Both the position numbers and the translations under genes were made by a program. The notes under the pieces are model-generated. The model worked only from the letters and a program-made list of their open reading frames with translations, was not told where the DNA came from and did not search any database. A stretch of DNA of 37,733 nucleotides, taken from Pseudomonadota bacterium (GTDB taxonomy: Bacteria; Pseudomonadota; Gammaproteobacteria; Burkholderiales; Burkholderiaceae). Below, in pieces: positions 1-7,451 of the stretch. The stretch spans positions 1 through 37,733 of the forward strand of contig JAEZQX010000051.1 of NCBI GenBank assembly GCA_023441105.1. Reading direction: 5' to 3'. Numbering within the stretch: position 1 is the stretch's first letter; each line of letters opens with the position of its first letter.

Positions 1-1
1 C

Positions 2-439
2 ATCGAGACCGACTACGCCTACGCCGACGCGATCATGGTGCACATGGTCAAGCGGCCGGACTTCTACGACGTGATCGTGACCGAGAACATGTTCGGCGAC
101 ATCATCTCCGACCTCGGTGCGGTGAGCGTCGGCGGCATGGGCATGTCGCCGTCGGCGGAGCTGGGCGACAACAACGGCTTCTTCCAGGCCGCGCACGGCT
201 CGGCGCCCGACATCGCCGGCCAGAACGTCGCCAACCCGATCGGCACCATCCTCGCGGGCGCCATGATGCTGAAGTGGCTGGGCGACCGCAAGGGCGACAA
301 CGCGCTGACGGAGGCGTCGACCCGCATCGAGCGGGCAGTGGAGGCGGTGATGGCCGAAGGCCGGGTGCTGCCGCGCGACGTCGGCGGCAAGTCGTCGACG
401 ACCGAGATCACCAAGGCGATCTGCAACGCACTGAGTTGA
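2..439 (+). CDS. Isocitrate/isopropylmalate dehydrogenase family protein, C-terminal part
   Basis: The frame is open from the window edge (in frame from base 2) to TGA 437-439, giving the last 145 residues of an NAD(P)-dependent beta-decarboxylating dehydrogenase. It shows the family signatures: a metal-binding stretch VTENMFGDIISDLGA, then GGMGMSPSAELGD, then the nucleotide loop HGSAPDIAGQNVANPIGT. Proteins of this family oxidise and decarboxylate 2-hydroxy-3-carboxy acids (isocitrate, 3-isopropylmalate, tartrate/malate, homoisocitrate). The GMSPSAELG wording differs from standard LeuB, and the downstream neighbours are catabolic transport genes, so a catabolic paralogue is more likely than leucine biosynthesis. 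That is inference; the substrate-specifying N-terminal half lies outside the window. Confidence 0.88.
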   Translation: METDYAYADAIMVHMVKRPDFYDVIVTENMFGDIISDLGAVSVGGMGMSPSAELGDNNGFFQAAHGSAPDIAGQNVANPIGTILAGAMMLKWLGDRKGDNALTEASTRIERAVEAVMAEGRVLPRDVGGKSSTTEITKAICNALS

Positions 440-454
440 GTGGTCCGGACTGAA

Positions 455-527
455 GGCCTGGATCAAGGGCCTGGATCAAGGGCCTGGATCTTGAAGGGCC
501 TGGATCCAGGGGCCTGATGACAGGCCC
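455..527. repeat. Short tandem repeats ending in a hairpin
   Basis: After the dehydrogenase stop, GGCCTGGATCAAG occurs twice head to tail (455-467, 468-480). Two longer variants follow, GGCCTGGATCTTGAAG (481-496) and GGCCTGGATCCAGG (497-510). A perfect hairpin comes next, GGGCCTG-ATGA-CAGGCCC (510-527). No T-run follows, so it is not a standard intrinsic terminator, although it could act as an mRNA 3'-end structure. It lies between two same-strand genes. Confidence 0.75.
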
Positions 528-604
528 TGAGGCGGCCCCAGACGCCGCCATTGCGTGAGCCGCTATCGGCTCGCTTTTCGAATCGAAGGTAGGGTGGAGG
601 AGAC

Positions 605-1588
605 ATGGTTTCAGAAGTTCGGCGCGGCCTGATCGCAGGCGCCCTGGCAGTGGCATTCACGGCGGCTTGGGCACCCGGTGCCTTCGCCAACGACTATCCG
701 ACGCGGCCGATCACCATGCTGGTCCCGGCCGGTGCCGGCGGCACCAACGACGCCGTGGCGCGGATCGTGGGCGCAAAGCTGGCCGAGGTGCTGCAGGGCA
801 CGGTGGTGGTCGAGAACCGGCCCGGCGCCGGCGGCAACATCGGCACGGGCGCCGCCGCCAAGGGGCCGGCCGATGGCCACACGCTGGTGCTGAACATCTC
901 CAGCACGATGGCGATCAATCCGGCGCTCTACAAGTCGGCGGGATTCGACCCGGTGAAGGACTTCACGCCCATCTGGCTGGTCGGCTCGGTGCCGAACGTC
1001 CTGGTGGTCAGTCCGTCGTTCCCGGCAAAGACCCTGCCGGAGCTGATCGCCCTGGCCAAGGCCAAGCCCCATGCCTACCAGTTCGGCTCGGCCGGCAACG
1101 GCACGCTGCCGCACCTGATGGGCGAGATGCTCAACTCGTACGCCGACATCGAGCTGCAGCACATTCCTTATCGCGCCATCGCCGCGGCGCTCACCGACGT
1201 GATCGGCGGCGAGATCTCGATGGCGTTCGCCACGCCGGCGGCCGTTCTCGGGCACATCAAGCTGAACCGCCTGGTGCCGCTGGGCGTGAGCAGTGCCACT
1301 CCCACGCCGAGCCTGCCGGACGTGCCGCCGATCGCCAATACGCTGCCCGGCTTCGGCGGCACGCTCTGGCTTGCGCTCTTCGCGCCGAAGGGACTGCCGC
1401 CGGAGATCGACCAGAAGCTCCAGGCGGCGATGAAGCAGGTGCTGGAATCGCCGGATGCGCGCGAGAAGCTGACCACCGCCGGTGTCGAGATCGCCAACGG
1501 GACGCCGGCGGAGCTGGCGAAACTGCTGGAAGAGGATCTTGGCCGCTGGGCCAAGATCGTGAAGCAGTCCGGGGCGAAAGTTGATTGA
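605..1588 (+). CDS. Bug-family tripartite tricarboxylate transporter receptor
   Basis: This is a 327-residue periplasmic binding protein of the Bug/TctC family, which captures carboxylates or related small solutes for TctAB-type permeases or for sensing. A Sec signal peptide is visible (basic MVSEVRRG, hydrophobic core, AFA before residue 29). It is followed by the family hallmarks YPTRPITMLVPAGAGG, VVVENRPGAGGNIGT and DGHTLVLN, and the C-terminal WAKIVKQSGAKVD. The length is normal. The start is supported by a GGAGGAGA ribosome site just upstream. No tctA or tctB is in the window, so it is an orphan receptor, as is common in Burkholderiales. The ligand is unknown; the lactonase-like gene next door suggests a sugar acid or lactone. 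Confidence 0.93.
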   Translation: MVSEVRRGLIAGALAVAFTAAWAPGAFANDYPTRPITMLVPAGAGGTNDAVARIVGAKLAEVLQGTVVVENRPGAGGNIGTGAAAKGPADGHTLVLNISSTMAINPALYKSAGFDPVKDFTPIWLVGSVPNVLVVSPSFPAKTLPELIALAKAKPHAYQFGSAGNGTLPHLMGEMLNSYADIELQHIPYRAIAAALTDVIGGEISMAFATPAAVLGHIKLNRLVPLGVSSATPTPSLPDVPPIANTLPGFGGTLWLALFAPKGLPPEIDQKLQAAMKQVLESPDAREKLTTAGVEIANGTPAELAKLLEEDLGRWAKIVKQSGAKVD

Positions 1589-1593
1589 GAAAA

Positions 1594-1659
1594 CCCCCCT
1601 TGGCGCGCTTCGCGCGCCTACCCCCCTTATCGAAGCGCTGCGCGCTTCAACAAGGGGGG
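1594..1659. repeat. Branched palindrome (outer stem with two inner hairpins)
   Basis: CCCCCCTTG (1594-1602) is complementary to CAAGGGGGG (1651-1659). Inside are two further perfect hairpins, GGCGCGC-TTC-GCGCGCC (1602-1618) and GAAGCGC-TGC-GCGCTTC (1632-1648), separated by a second CCCCCCTT run (1621-1628). Base 1602 is shared between the outer stem and the first inner hairpin. The strand can therefore fold into a three-way branched structure between the Bug gene and the amidohydrolase gene. The design resembles dispersed REP-like repeats, but no second copy was seen in this window. Confidence 0.8.
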
Positions 1660-1775
1660 CGCCGCGAGCGGCCGGGCAAAGCCCGTTCCGCCGCGGCTGC
1701 TGGACTTGGCTTGCTGCAGGCGGTGCGCGCAGGCTGCGCTGCGGAAGCAGGACCGGGAAGCGCTGAGGAGCCGGA

Positions 1776-2696
1776 ATGGCCGTTCCAATCACGCGCATCA
1801 TCGATGCGCACCACCACCTGTGGGACCTGAAGCTCAACTACTACCCGTGGTTGAGCGACAAGGTGGGTCCGCGGATGTACGGCGACTACGCCGCCATCCG
1901 CAAGGACTACCTGCTCGACGATTTCAAGGCCGACATCGGTGAGCTGCCGGTGGTCGCCTCGGTCCATGTGCAGGCCGAGCACGACCATACCGATCCGCTG
2001 CGCGAGACGCGCTGGCTGCAGTCGGTGGCGGATGCGCCCGGCAGCGGCGGTTTCCCGCATGCGATCGTCGCCTTCGAGGACCTGACCGGTCCGCCGCAGG
2101 CGGTCGCCGCGCGGATCGATGCGCATGCGCAATCAAGCAACCTGCGCGGCATCCGCCAGATGGTGCACCAATGCCTGGTGCCGGCGATGGGCCTGCCCAC
2201 CGACTACCTGGCCGACGCGCAGTGGTGTGCCAACGTCGGGCTGCTCGCCCGCCATCGGCTGTCCTTCGACCTGCAGATCCTGGCGCCGCAGGCCGAGGCG
2301 GCGGCCCGGCTGGCCGGGCAGCATCCCGACCTGTCGTTCGTGCTGGTCCATATCGGGCAGCCGCGCGACCAGAGCCCGGCCGGCTTCGAGGCGTGGCATG
2401 GCGCCTTGCGCCGCCTGGCGCAGCTGCCCAACGTCTCGATCAAGCTGTCCGGCTTCGGCATGTTCGATACCGACTGGACGCTGGCCAGCCTGCGGCGCCT
2501 GGTCCTGCCCGCCATCGATTGCTTCGGGCCGTCGCGCTGTATGTTTGCCAGCAACTTCCCGGTCGACAAGCTGATGCGCAGCTATGCCGCGCTCTGGCAG
2601 GCCTACGACGACATCACCGCTTCCTTCAGTGCGGCCGAGCGGGCAGCCCTGTTCCACGACACCGCCGCCCGCACCTACCGCATCGGCACGCAGTAG
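1776..2696 (+). CDS. COG3618 amidohydrolase, lactonase-like
   Basis: A 306-residue TIM-barrel metal-dependent hydrolase of the amidohydrolase_2 group that includes L-fucono-1,5-lactonase, 4-sulfomuconolactonase and 2-pyrone-4,6-dicarboxylate lactonase. The first beta strand carries the metal HxH motif in IIDAHHHLWD (H12, H14). A later strand has FVLVHIGQP (H192). The C-terminal acid strand reads CMFASNFPVDKL, with Asn260 where many relatives have the Asp of GSDWP. GAGGAG (1765-1770) sits 5 bases before the ATG. The next gene begins 33 bases after the stop, so it is probably co-transcribed with the TRAP genes. Combined with the aldo/keto reductase downstream, hydrolysis of an aldonolactone is the favoured role (inference). 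Confidence 0.85.
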   Translation: MAVPITRIIDAHHHLWDLKLNYYPWLSDKVGPRMYGDYAAIRKDYLLDDFKADIGELPVVASVHVQAEHDHTDPLRETRWLQSVADAPGSGGFPHAIVAFEDLTGPPQAVAARIDAHAQSSNLRGIRQMVHQCLVPAMGLPTDYLADAQWCANVGLLARHRLSFDLQILAPQAEAAARLAGQHPDLSFVLVHIGQPRDQSPAGFEAWHGALRRLAQLPNVSIKLSGFGMFDTDWTLASLRRLVLPAIDCFGPSRCMFASNFPVDKLMRSYAALWQAYDDITASFSAAERAALFHDTAARTYRIGTQ

Positions 2697-2729
2697 ATGC
2701 AGACCCACTCAACCACAGGAGACAGCCTC

Positions 2730-3737
2730 ATGGACCACAAACGTCGCCGCATCACCCTCGGCATGGCCGCGGCCGGAACCGTCGGTGCGGCCAGCATCGC
2801 CGGGGTTCCCTTCGCCCGCGCGCAGGCGCCGATCAAGCTGAGCCTCGGGCACAACTCGCCGCCGTCGAGCCCGAAGGGTCTCGGCGCGAGCAAGTTCGCC
2901 GAGCTGGTCGGCGCCAAGTCGGACGGCCGGATCAACATCCAGGTGTCGCCGTCGGAGCAGCTCGGCAACGAGAACTCGCAGATGGGCGCGCTGCGCGTGG
3001 GCTCGCAGGATCTCGGCAGCCTCGGCCAGGGCGCCATGCTGTCGATCGTGCCGGAAGTGGCCACGCTGGGCCTGCCGTTCCTGTATTCGACGATGCCCAA
3101 GGCCTGGGAGGCGCTCGACGGCCCGATCGGCCAGGAGCTCGCCAAGAAGATGGACGACAAGGGCCTGGTGTTCCTCGCCTGGTGGTGCAACGGCATCCGC
3201 CAGACCAGCAACAGCAAGCGGCCGATCACCAAGCCGGAGGACTTCAAGGGCCTGAAGATCCGCACGCCGCTCGACCCGACCACCGTGGACACCTTCGCCG
3301 CCATGGGCGCGAGCCCGCAGCAGATCAGCTACGGCGAGCTCTACATGGCCCTGCAGCAGGGCGTGGTCGACGGCCAGGAGAATCCGCTCGCCAACATCTA
3401 CACCGCGAAGCTCTACGAGGTGCAGAAGTTCATCTCCTTCACCAACCACAAGTACGAGCCCACCGGCCTGATCATGAGCGCGACCTCCTGGAAACGGCTC
3501 AAGCCGGCGGACCACGAGATCCTGCGGGCGGCGGCCAAGGAAGCCACCGAGTACCAGCGCAAGGTGAGCTTCGATTCGGAGCAGAAGTTCCTCGAGGAGT
3601 TCAAGAAGATGCCGTCGGTGGCGCTGAACGAGGTCGACCTCGAGCCGTTCCGCAAGGCGACCGAAGGCGTGTGGGACGCCTGGGAGAAGAAGCCGGTGGG
3701 CGAGTTCGTCAAGCGCCTGCGTGCTAGCCGGGCTTGA
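2730..3737 (+). CDS. dctP: TRAP transporter substrate-binding protein DctP
   Basis: A 335-residue periplasmic receptor of the DctP family. The ATG at 2730 is preferred over the in-frame ATG at 2697 because an AGGAGA site lies just before it and because the protein then begins with a classic export signal. That signal, HKRRRITLG, looks like a twin-arginine motif, followed by a hydrophobic stretch and an ARAQA cleavage region. DctP features include SNSKRPITKPEDFKGLKIRTP and the ligand-loop GVVDGQENPLANIYTAKLYEVQKF. It captures a carboxylate-bearing solute and passes it to the DctQM permease encoded next. The stop codon overlaps the dctQ start by one base (TGATG). Confidence 0.95.
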   Translation: MDHKRRRITLGMAAAGTVGAASIAGVPFARAQAPIKLSLGHNSPPSSPKGLGASKFAELVGAKSDGRINIQVSPSEQLGNENSQMGALRVGSQDLGSLGQGAMLSIVPEVATLGLPFLYSTMPKAWEALDGPIGQELAKKMDDKGLVFLAWWCNGIRQTSNSKRPITKPEDFKGLKIRTPLDPTTVDTFAAMGASPQQISYGELYMALQQGVVDGQENPLANIYTAKLYEVQKFISFTNHKYEPTGLIMSATSWKRLKPADHEILRAAAKEATEYQRKVSFDSEQKFLEEFKKMPSVALNEVDLEPFRKATEGVWDAWEKKPVGEFVKRLRASRA

Positions 3738-4270
3738 TGAAAGCGATGGTGGTGAGAGCTGCGGAGGCTCTCGAGCGCGGCGTCGAGGCAGTCTGCGACT
3801 TCCTGGTCGCCGCCGGCGGCATCGGCCTGACTGTGATCCTGGCCACGGTGGTGGTGCTGCGCTACGGCTTCGAATCCGGCATCGCGGCCAGCGTCGAGAT
3901 CACCGAGCTGTCGTTCGCGGTCTTCGTGATGGCGGGCATCGCGCTGGCCGCGCGGCACGGCGCGCACGTCACCACCCGCTTGTCCCTCACCTTGCTGCAG
4001 GGGCGGGCGCGGCTGGCACTGGCGCTGATCATCCACGTGGCGACCGTGGCGGTCTACCTGCTCCTGGCCTGGTACACGTGGCAGAACGCGCTCATCGCCC
4101 ATGACCAGCACACGCCGGTGCTGGAGATCCCCTACAGCGTCGGCTACGGGACGCTCGCCATCGGCCTGGTGCTGATCAGCCTCAGCAGCCTGGTGGCGAT
4201 CGTCAAGCTGACCCTGGGCGGGGCGGAGGTGCCGCTGGAAGCCGCCGAACTGGAAGGAAGCGCAACATGA
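3737..4270 (+). CDS. dctQ: TRAP transporter small permease DctQ
   Basis: A 177-residue inner-membrane protein with four predicted hydrophobic spans, the small DctQ-type subunit that pairs with DctM and the DctP receptor. Recognisable pieces are the first span (FLVAAGGIGLTVILATVVVL), ITELSFAVFVMAGIALAARHGAHV and the final span ending near VAIVKLTLGG. The ATG at 3737 overlaps the dctP stop by one base. An in-frame TTG three bases earlier is possible but less likely. The gene ends in an ATGA overlap with dctM, which indicates translational coupling. Confidence 0.92.
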   Translation: MKAMVVRAAEALERGVEAVCDFLVAAGGIGLTVILATVVVLRYGFESGIAASVEITELSFAVFVMAGIALAARHGAHVTTRLSLTLLQGRARLALALIIHVATVAVYLLLAWYTWQNALIAHDQHTPVLEIPYSVGYGTLAIGLVLISLSSLVAIVKLTLGGAEVPLEAAELEGSAT

Positions 4271-5526
4271 GCCTCGTCGTCGGCGTCGTCTTCGCGCTGC
4301 TGCTGGCGCTGTCGTTTCCGGTGGCGCATGCGCTGATCATCGGCGCGACCGTCGGCGTGCTGAGCTCGGACCATCTGTCGCCGTTCGGCATCATCCAGCA
4401 GCTCTACCTGCCCACCCAGAGCTACCCGATGATCGCGATCCCGATGTTCGTGATCGCCGGCCACCTGATGATGAGCGGCAAGCTCGGCAACTATCTGATC
4501 GAGTTCGCCACCGACCTGGTGTCGCGATTCAGGGGCGGGCACGCGCAGGTGAGCGTGCTCGGCTCGACGCTGTTCGGCGGCGTCTCGGGCTCGGCAGTCG
4601 CCGATGCCACCGCGCTCGGCGGAGTGCTGATCCCGTGGCAGATCCGGATGGGCTATCCGCGTGCCTTCTGCGGCGCCACCATCGCCGCCGCCTCCACCAT
4701 CGACATCCTGATCCCGCCGTCGATCCCGCTGATCCTGTTCGCGCTGGTGTCGGACGCCTCCATCGGTGCGTTGTTCCTGGCCGGCATCGTGCCGGGGCTG
4801 CTGCTGGCAGTCGGCTTCCTGGCGGTGTGCAACATCAGCGCGCGGCTGCGCGGCTTTCCCTACGACCGGCAGCCGATGTCGTGGGCCAAGCTGGCGAGTC
4901 GGGCGCTGTATGCGATGCCGGCGCTGCTGATGCCGGTGTTCGTGCTGATCGGGTTGCGCTTCGGCGTCGCGACGCCGACCGAGATCAGCACCCTGGCGGT
5001 GATCTACGCGCTACTGGCATCCGCCCTGGTCTACCGCGACCTCAACTGGGCCAGGGTCAAGTCGTCGCTGCGCTCTGCCGGCATGGCGACCGGCGTGGTG
5101 ATGCTGCTGATCATGGCATCGACCGCGGTCGGCTGGATGCTGACGCTGGAGCAGGTGCCGGCGCGCTTCCTCGAATGGGCGCAGGGCAGCTTCACGACCC
5201 AGTTCTCGATCCTGATGCTGATGAACATCGTGATGCTGGTGGTCGGCATGTTCATCGACCTGCCGGCGGCGATCCTGCTGCTGGGGCCGCTGTTCGTGCC
5301 GTTGGCGCAGGCCTACGGCATCGACCTGGTCCAGCTCGGCATCGTGATGGTGGTCAACCTCGCGATCGGGCTCTACACGCCGCCGGTGGGCGCAACGCTG
5401 ATCATCGGCAGCATGATCTCGCGGGCGCCGATCGGCCATACGGTGCGCGAGCTGCTGCCGTTCTACGCCGTCGGGCTGCTGGTGCTGGCGATGATGAGTT
5501 ATCTCCCGGCACTGACCATTCACTAA
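4267..5526 (+). CDS. dctM: TRAP transporter large permease DctM
   Basis: A 419-residue polytopic membrane protein, the ion-coupled channel subunit of a TRAP transporter and close to the usual family length. Diagnostic stretches are the family's GSTLFGGVSGSAVADATALG, then AAASTIDILIPPSIPLI, and near the C-terminus LAIGLYTPPVGATLIIGSMI. The start is fixed by the 4-base ATGA overlap with dctQ. The three TRAP genes are adjacent and in the order P-Q-M, so the transporter looks complete. Substrate cannot be read from sequence; the neighbours point to a sugar acid or lactone. Confidence 0.95.
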   Translation: MSLVVGVVFALLLALSFPVAHALIIGATVGVLSSDHLSPFGIIQQLYLPTQSYPMIAIPMFVIAGHLMMSGKLGNYLIEFATDLVSRFRGGHAQVSVLGSTLFGGVSGSAVADATALGGVLIPWQIRMGYPRAFCGATIAAASTIDILIPPSIPLILFALVSDASIGALFLAGIVPGLLLAVGFLAVCNISARLRGFPYDRQPMSWAKLASRALYAMPALLMPVFVLIGLRFGVATPTEISTLAVIYALLASALVYRDLNWARVKSSLRSAGMATGVVMLLIMASTAVGWMLTLEQVPARFLEWAQGSFTTQFSILMLMNIVMLVVGMFIDLPAAILLLGPLFVPLAQAYGIDLVQLGIVMVVNLAIGLYTPPVGATLIIGSMISRAPIGHTVRELLPFYAVGLLVLAMMSYLPALTIH

Positions 5527-5529
5527 GCG

Positions 5530-5574
5530 ATTCATTGAACGATTCACCGAGCAATTCACCGAGCAATTCACCGA
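5530..5574. repeat. 12-bp tandem repeat in the dctM-reductase gap
   Basis: Three consecutive near-identical units, ATTCACCGAGCA (5542-5553, 5554-5565, and a partial copy at 5566-5574), follow a diverged unit, ATTCATTGAACG (5530-5541). The tract begins 3 bases after the dctM stop and ends about 20 bases before the next start. It looks like replication-slippage growth. Confidence 0.75.
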
Positions 5575-5596
5575 CGGCCGGCAACCGGAAGCACAC

Positions 5597-6664
5597 ATGG
5601 ATCCATTCGAGAAGCGGCCGATCGCCCGCACCCGGCTGATGGCGCCGCGCCTCGGCTTCGGCGCCGGCACCCTCGGCGATCCGTTCGACGTCATTCCCGA
5701 GCACCAGGCCGACCTGACGCTGGAGTCGGCCTTTGCCGCCGGCATCGACTACTTCGACACCGCGCCGTGGTACGGCAACGGCAAGAGCGAGCAGCGGGTG
5801 GGGCGGGTGCTGCAGACCAAGGACCGCAACGCGTTCAAGGTGTCGACCAAGGTCGGCCGCGTCTACCGCCGGCCCGACGACGTCCGCACCTTCAGCCAGT
5901 CGCGCTGGCTGGGCGGGCTGCCGTTCGACCTGCGCTTCGACTACAGCCGCGACGGCATCTTCCGCTCGTACGAGCAGAGCCTGCTGCGCCTGGGCCTCAA
6001 CAAGGTCGATGCGCTGGTGGTCCACGACCTCGACTTCAAGCATCACAAGGTCGAGGAGACGGTGGCGCAGCACCTGTCGCGGCTTGATGAGGGCGGCGGC
6101 CATGCGGCGCTGCAGGAGCTCAAGCGCAACGGCGACATCGATGCGATCGGCGTCGGCATCAACCATGTCGGCATGATCCCGCGCTTCCTGGCGCGCTTCG
6201 AGGTGGACTTCTTCCTGGTGGCCATGCCGTACAGCCTGGTCGACCAGGACGCGCTCGACGAGGAGCTGCCGCTTTGCGAGGAGAAGGGCGCGTCGGTGGT
6301 GATCGGCGCGCCGTTCGCGAGCGGGATCCTGGCGGCAGGGATGGGCGGAGCGAATCGTGCGCCCGCCGCCGCGCCGCCGGCCCGCTACGGTTACCAGCCG
6401 CCGGACGAGCGGGTCACGACCAAGGTGCGCGCCATCCGCGACATCTGCGAGCGCCACCAGGTGCCGCTCGGCGCCGCGGCGCTGCAGTTTCCGTTCGGGC
6501 ACCCGAGCGTGCGGATGGTGATCCCCGGCCCCAATTCGGCAGGGCAGGTTCGCAGCAACCTCGCCTGGATGCGCACGCCGATTCCCGCCGACCTCTGGGC
6601 GGAGCTCAAGCAGGCCGGGCTGCTGCGGGCGGATGCGCCGGTGCCTGACGGTGCGGGGGGCTGA
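5597..6664 (+). CDS. Aldo/keto reductase (D-threo-aldose / L-fucose dehydrogenase type)
   Basis: A 355-residue NAD(P)-dependent oxidoreductase of the aldo/keto reductase superfamily. The catalytic tetrad is visible: D54 and Y59 in YFDTAPWYGNGKSE, K85 in KVSTKVGR and H143 in LVVHDLDF. Overall style (MAPRLGFGAGTLGD at the start, HPSVRMVIPGPNSAGQV near the end) matches the subgroup of D-threo-aldose 1-dehydrogenases, L-fucose dehydrogenases and pyridoxal 4-dehydrogenases. Such enzymes oxidise a sugar at C1 to a lactone, which the COG3618 protein upstream could hydrolyse. The gene lies in the same transcription direction as the TRAP genes, and its end overlaps the regulator start by 32 bases. The exact substrate is inferred. 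Confidence 0.88.
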   Translation: MDPFEKRPIARTRLMAPRLGFGAGTLGDPFDVIPEHQADLTLESAFAAGIDYFDTAPWYGNGKSEQRVGRVLQTKDRNAFKVSTKVGRVYRRPDDVRTFSQSRWLGGLPFDLRFDYSRDGIFRSYEQSLLRLGLNKVDALVVHDLDFKHHKVEETVAQHLSRLDEGGGHAALQELKRNGDIDAIGVGINHVGMIPRFLARFEVDFFLVAMPYSLVDQDALDEELPLCEEKGASVVIGAPFASGILAAGMGGANRAPAAAPPARYGYQPPDERVTTKVRAIRDICERHQVPLGAAALQFPFGHPSVRMVIPGPNSAGQVRSNLAWMRTPIPADLWAELKQAGLLRADAPVPDGAGG

Positions 6665-7451
6665 GACGGCTCCGCTGGCCGCCAGGACGGGCAGGGCTGC
6701 GGCCGCGACTTCCGCAAGGGGTCCGGCGAAGCGCAAGACCGTGCGCGACGCGGCGAGCCAGGATGCTGCGGTGGAAGCCGTCGGCAAGCCGCAGGCCGGT
6801 TCGCTGGTGGCGCGGGCCTACGACTGGCTCAAGGACGAGATCATGTCCGACCGCCTGGCGGCCGGCCAGACCATCGATGACCGCGAGATCGCGGCGCAGC
6901 TTGGCCTGAGCCGCACGCCGGTCCGCGAAGCGATCCAGATGCTGCGCGTCGAAGGCTTCGTCGAGGTCATGCCCCGCAGAGGTACGCGGGTCGCGCAGAT
7001 CACGCTCGAGGACCTGCGCGAGGTCTACCAGGCGATCACCGCGCTGGAGGTGGAGTCGGTGGTCCTGGCCGCTGCGCGCAAGCCGAGCGAGCAGGAGCTC
7101 GCGCCGCTGCGCAAGGCGGTCAGCGACATGATCGGGGCGCGACCCGGCGCGGATCCGACGCGCTGGATCAAGTGCGACGAGCGCTTTCACCGCGGGCTGC
7201 TGACCCTGTCGGGCAACCGCCGCATCGAGCAGGTGGGGCTGGGACTACGGGACTACGCGCAGCGGGCGCACATCGTCGCGTCGAGGCTGCGCCCCATTCC
7301 GGCGGCGTCCGAGCAGGCGCACGGGGAGCTGCTCGACCTGATCGCCGCCGGCAAGGTCGAGGCCGCTAGAAAGCGCCACTCCGAGCAGCGGCGGAACGGC
7401 GAGATCGCGTTGATTGGGGCGATGGAGCGGGCAGGAATCCGGGCGTTGTAG
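6633..7451 (+). CDS. GntR family regulator with FCD domain
   Basis: A 272-residue transcription factor. A long basic, Ala-rich N-terminal extension (about residues 1-55) precedes a winged helix (about 57-121, with LSRTPVREAIQMLRVEGFV as recognition region). An FCD ligand-binding domain follows (about 130-265), with probable metal or ligand contacts D182 and H186 in DERFHR and H230 in EQAHGEL. FCD-type GntR proteins usually repress sugar-acid or organic-acid catabolic operons, so control of the upstream cluster is likely. The ATG at 6633 lies inside the reductase gene. An in-frame GTG at 6651 or a start further in is equally possible, since the first 50 residues are not conserved-looking. The 3' end overlaps the convergent gene by 86 bases. 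Confidence 0.87.
   Translation: MRRCLTVRGAETAPLAARTGRAAAATSARGPAKRKTVRDAASQDAAVEAVGKPQAGSLVARAYDWLKDEIMSDRLAAGQTIDDREIAAQLGLSRTPVREAIQMLRVEGFVEVMPRRGTRVAQITLEDLREVYQAITALEVESVVLAAARKPSEQELAPLRKAVSDMIGARPGADPTRWIKCDERFHRGLLTLSGNRRIEQVGLGLRDYAQRAHIVASRLRPIPAASEQAHGELLDLIAAGKVEAARKRHSEQRRNGEIALIGAMERAGIRAL

Noticed and set aside
455..510. Possible CRISPR array
   Set aside because: Units are 13-16 bases with no unique spacers of constant length; it is a simple tandem repeat.
510..527. Intrinsic terminator after the first gene
   Set aside because: The stem is good but no T-rich tract follows.
611..1837. 408-codon minus-strand frame opposite the first Bug gene
   Set aside because: It spans the Bug gene and the branched palindrome, has no start signal and no recognisable motif.
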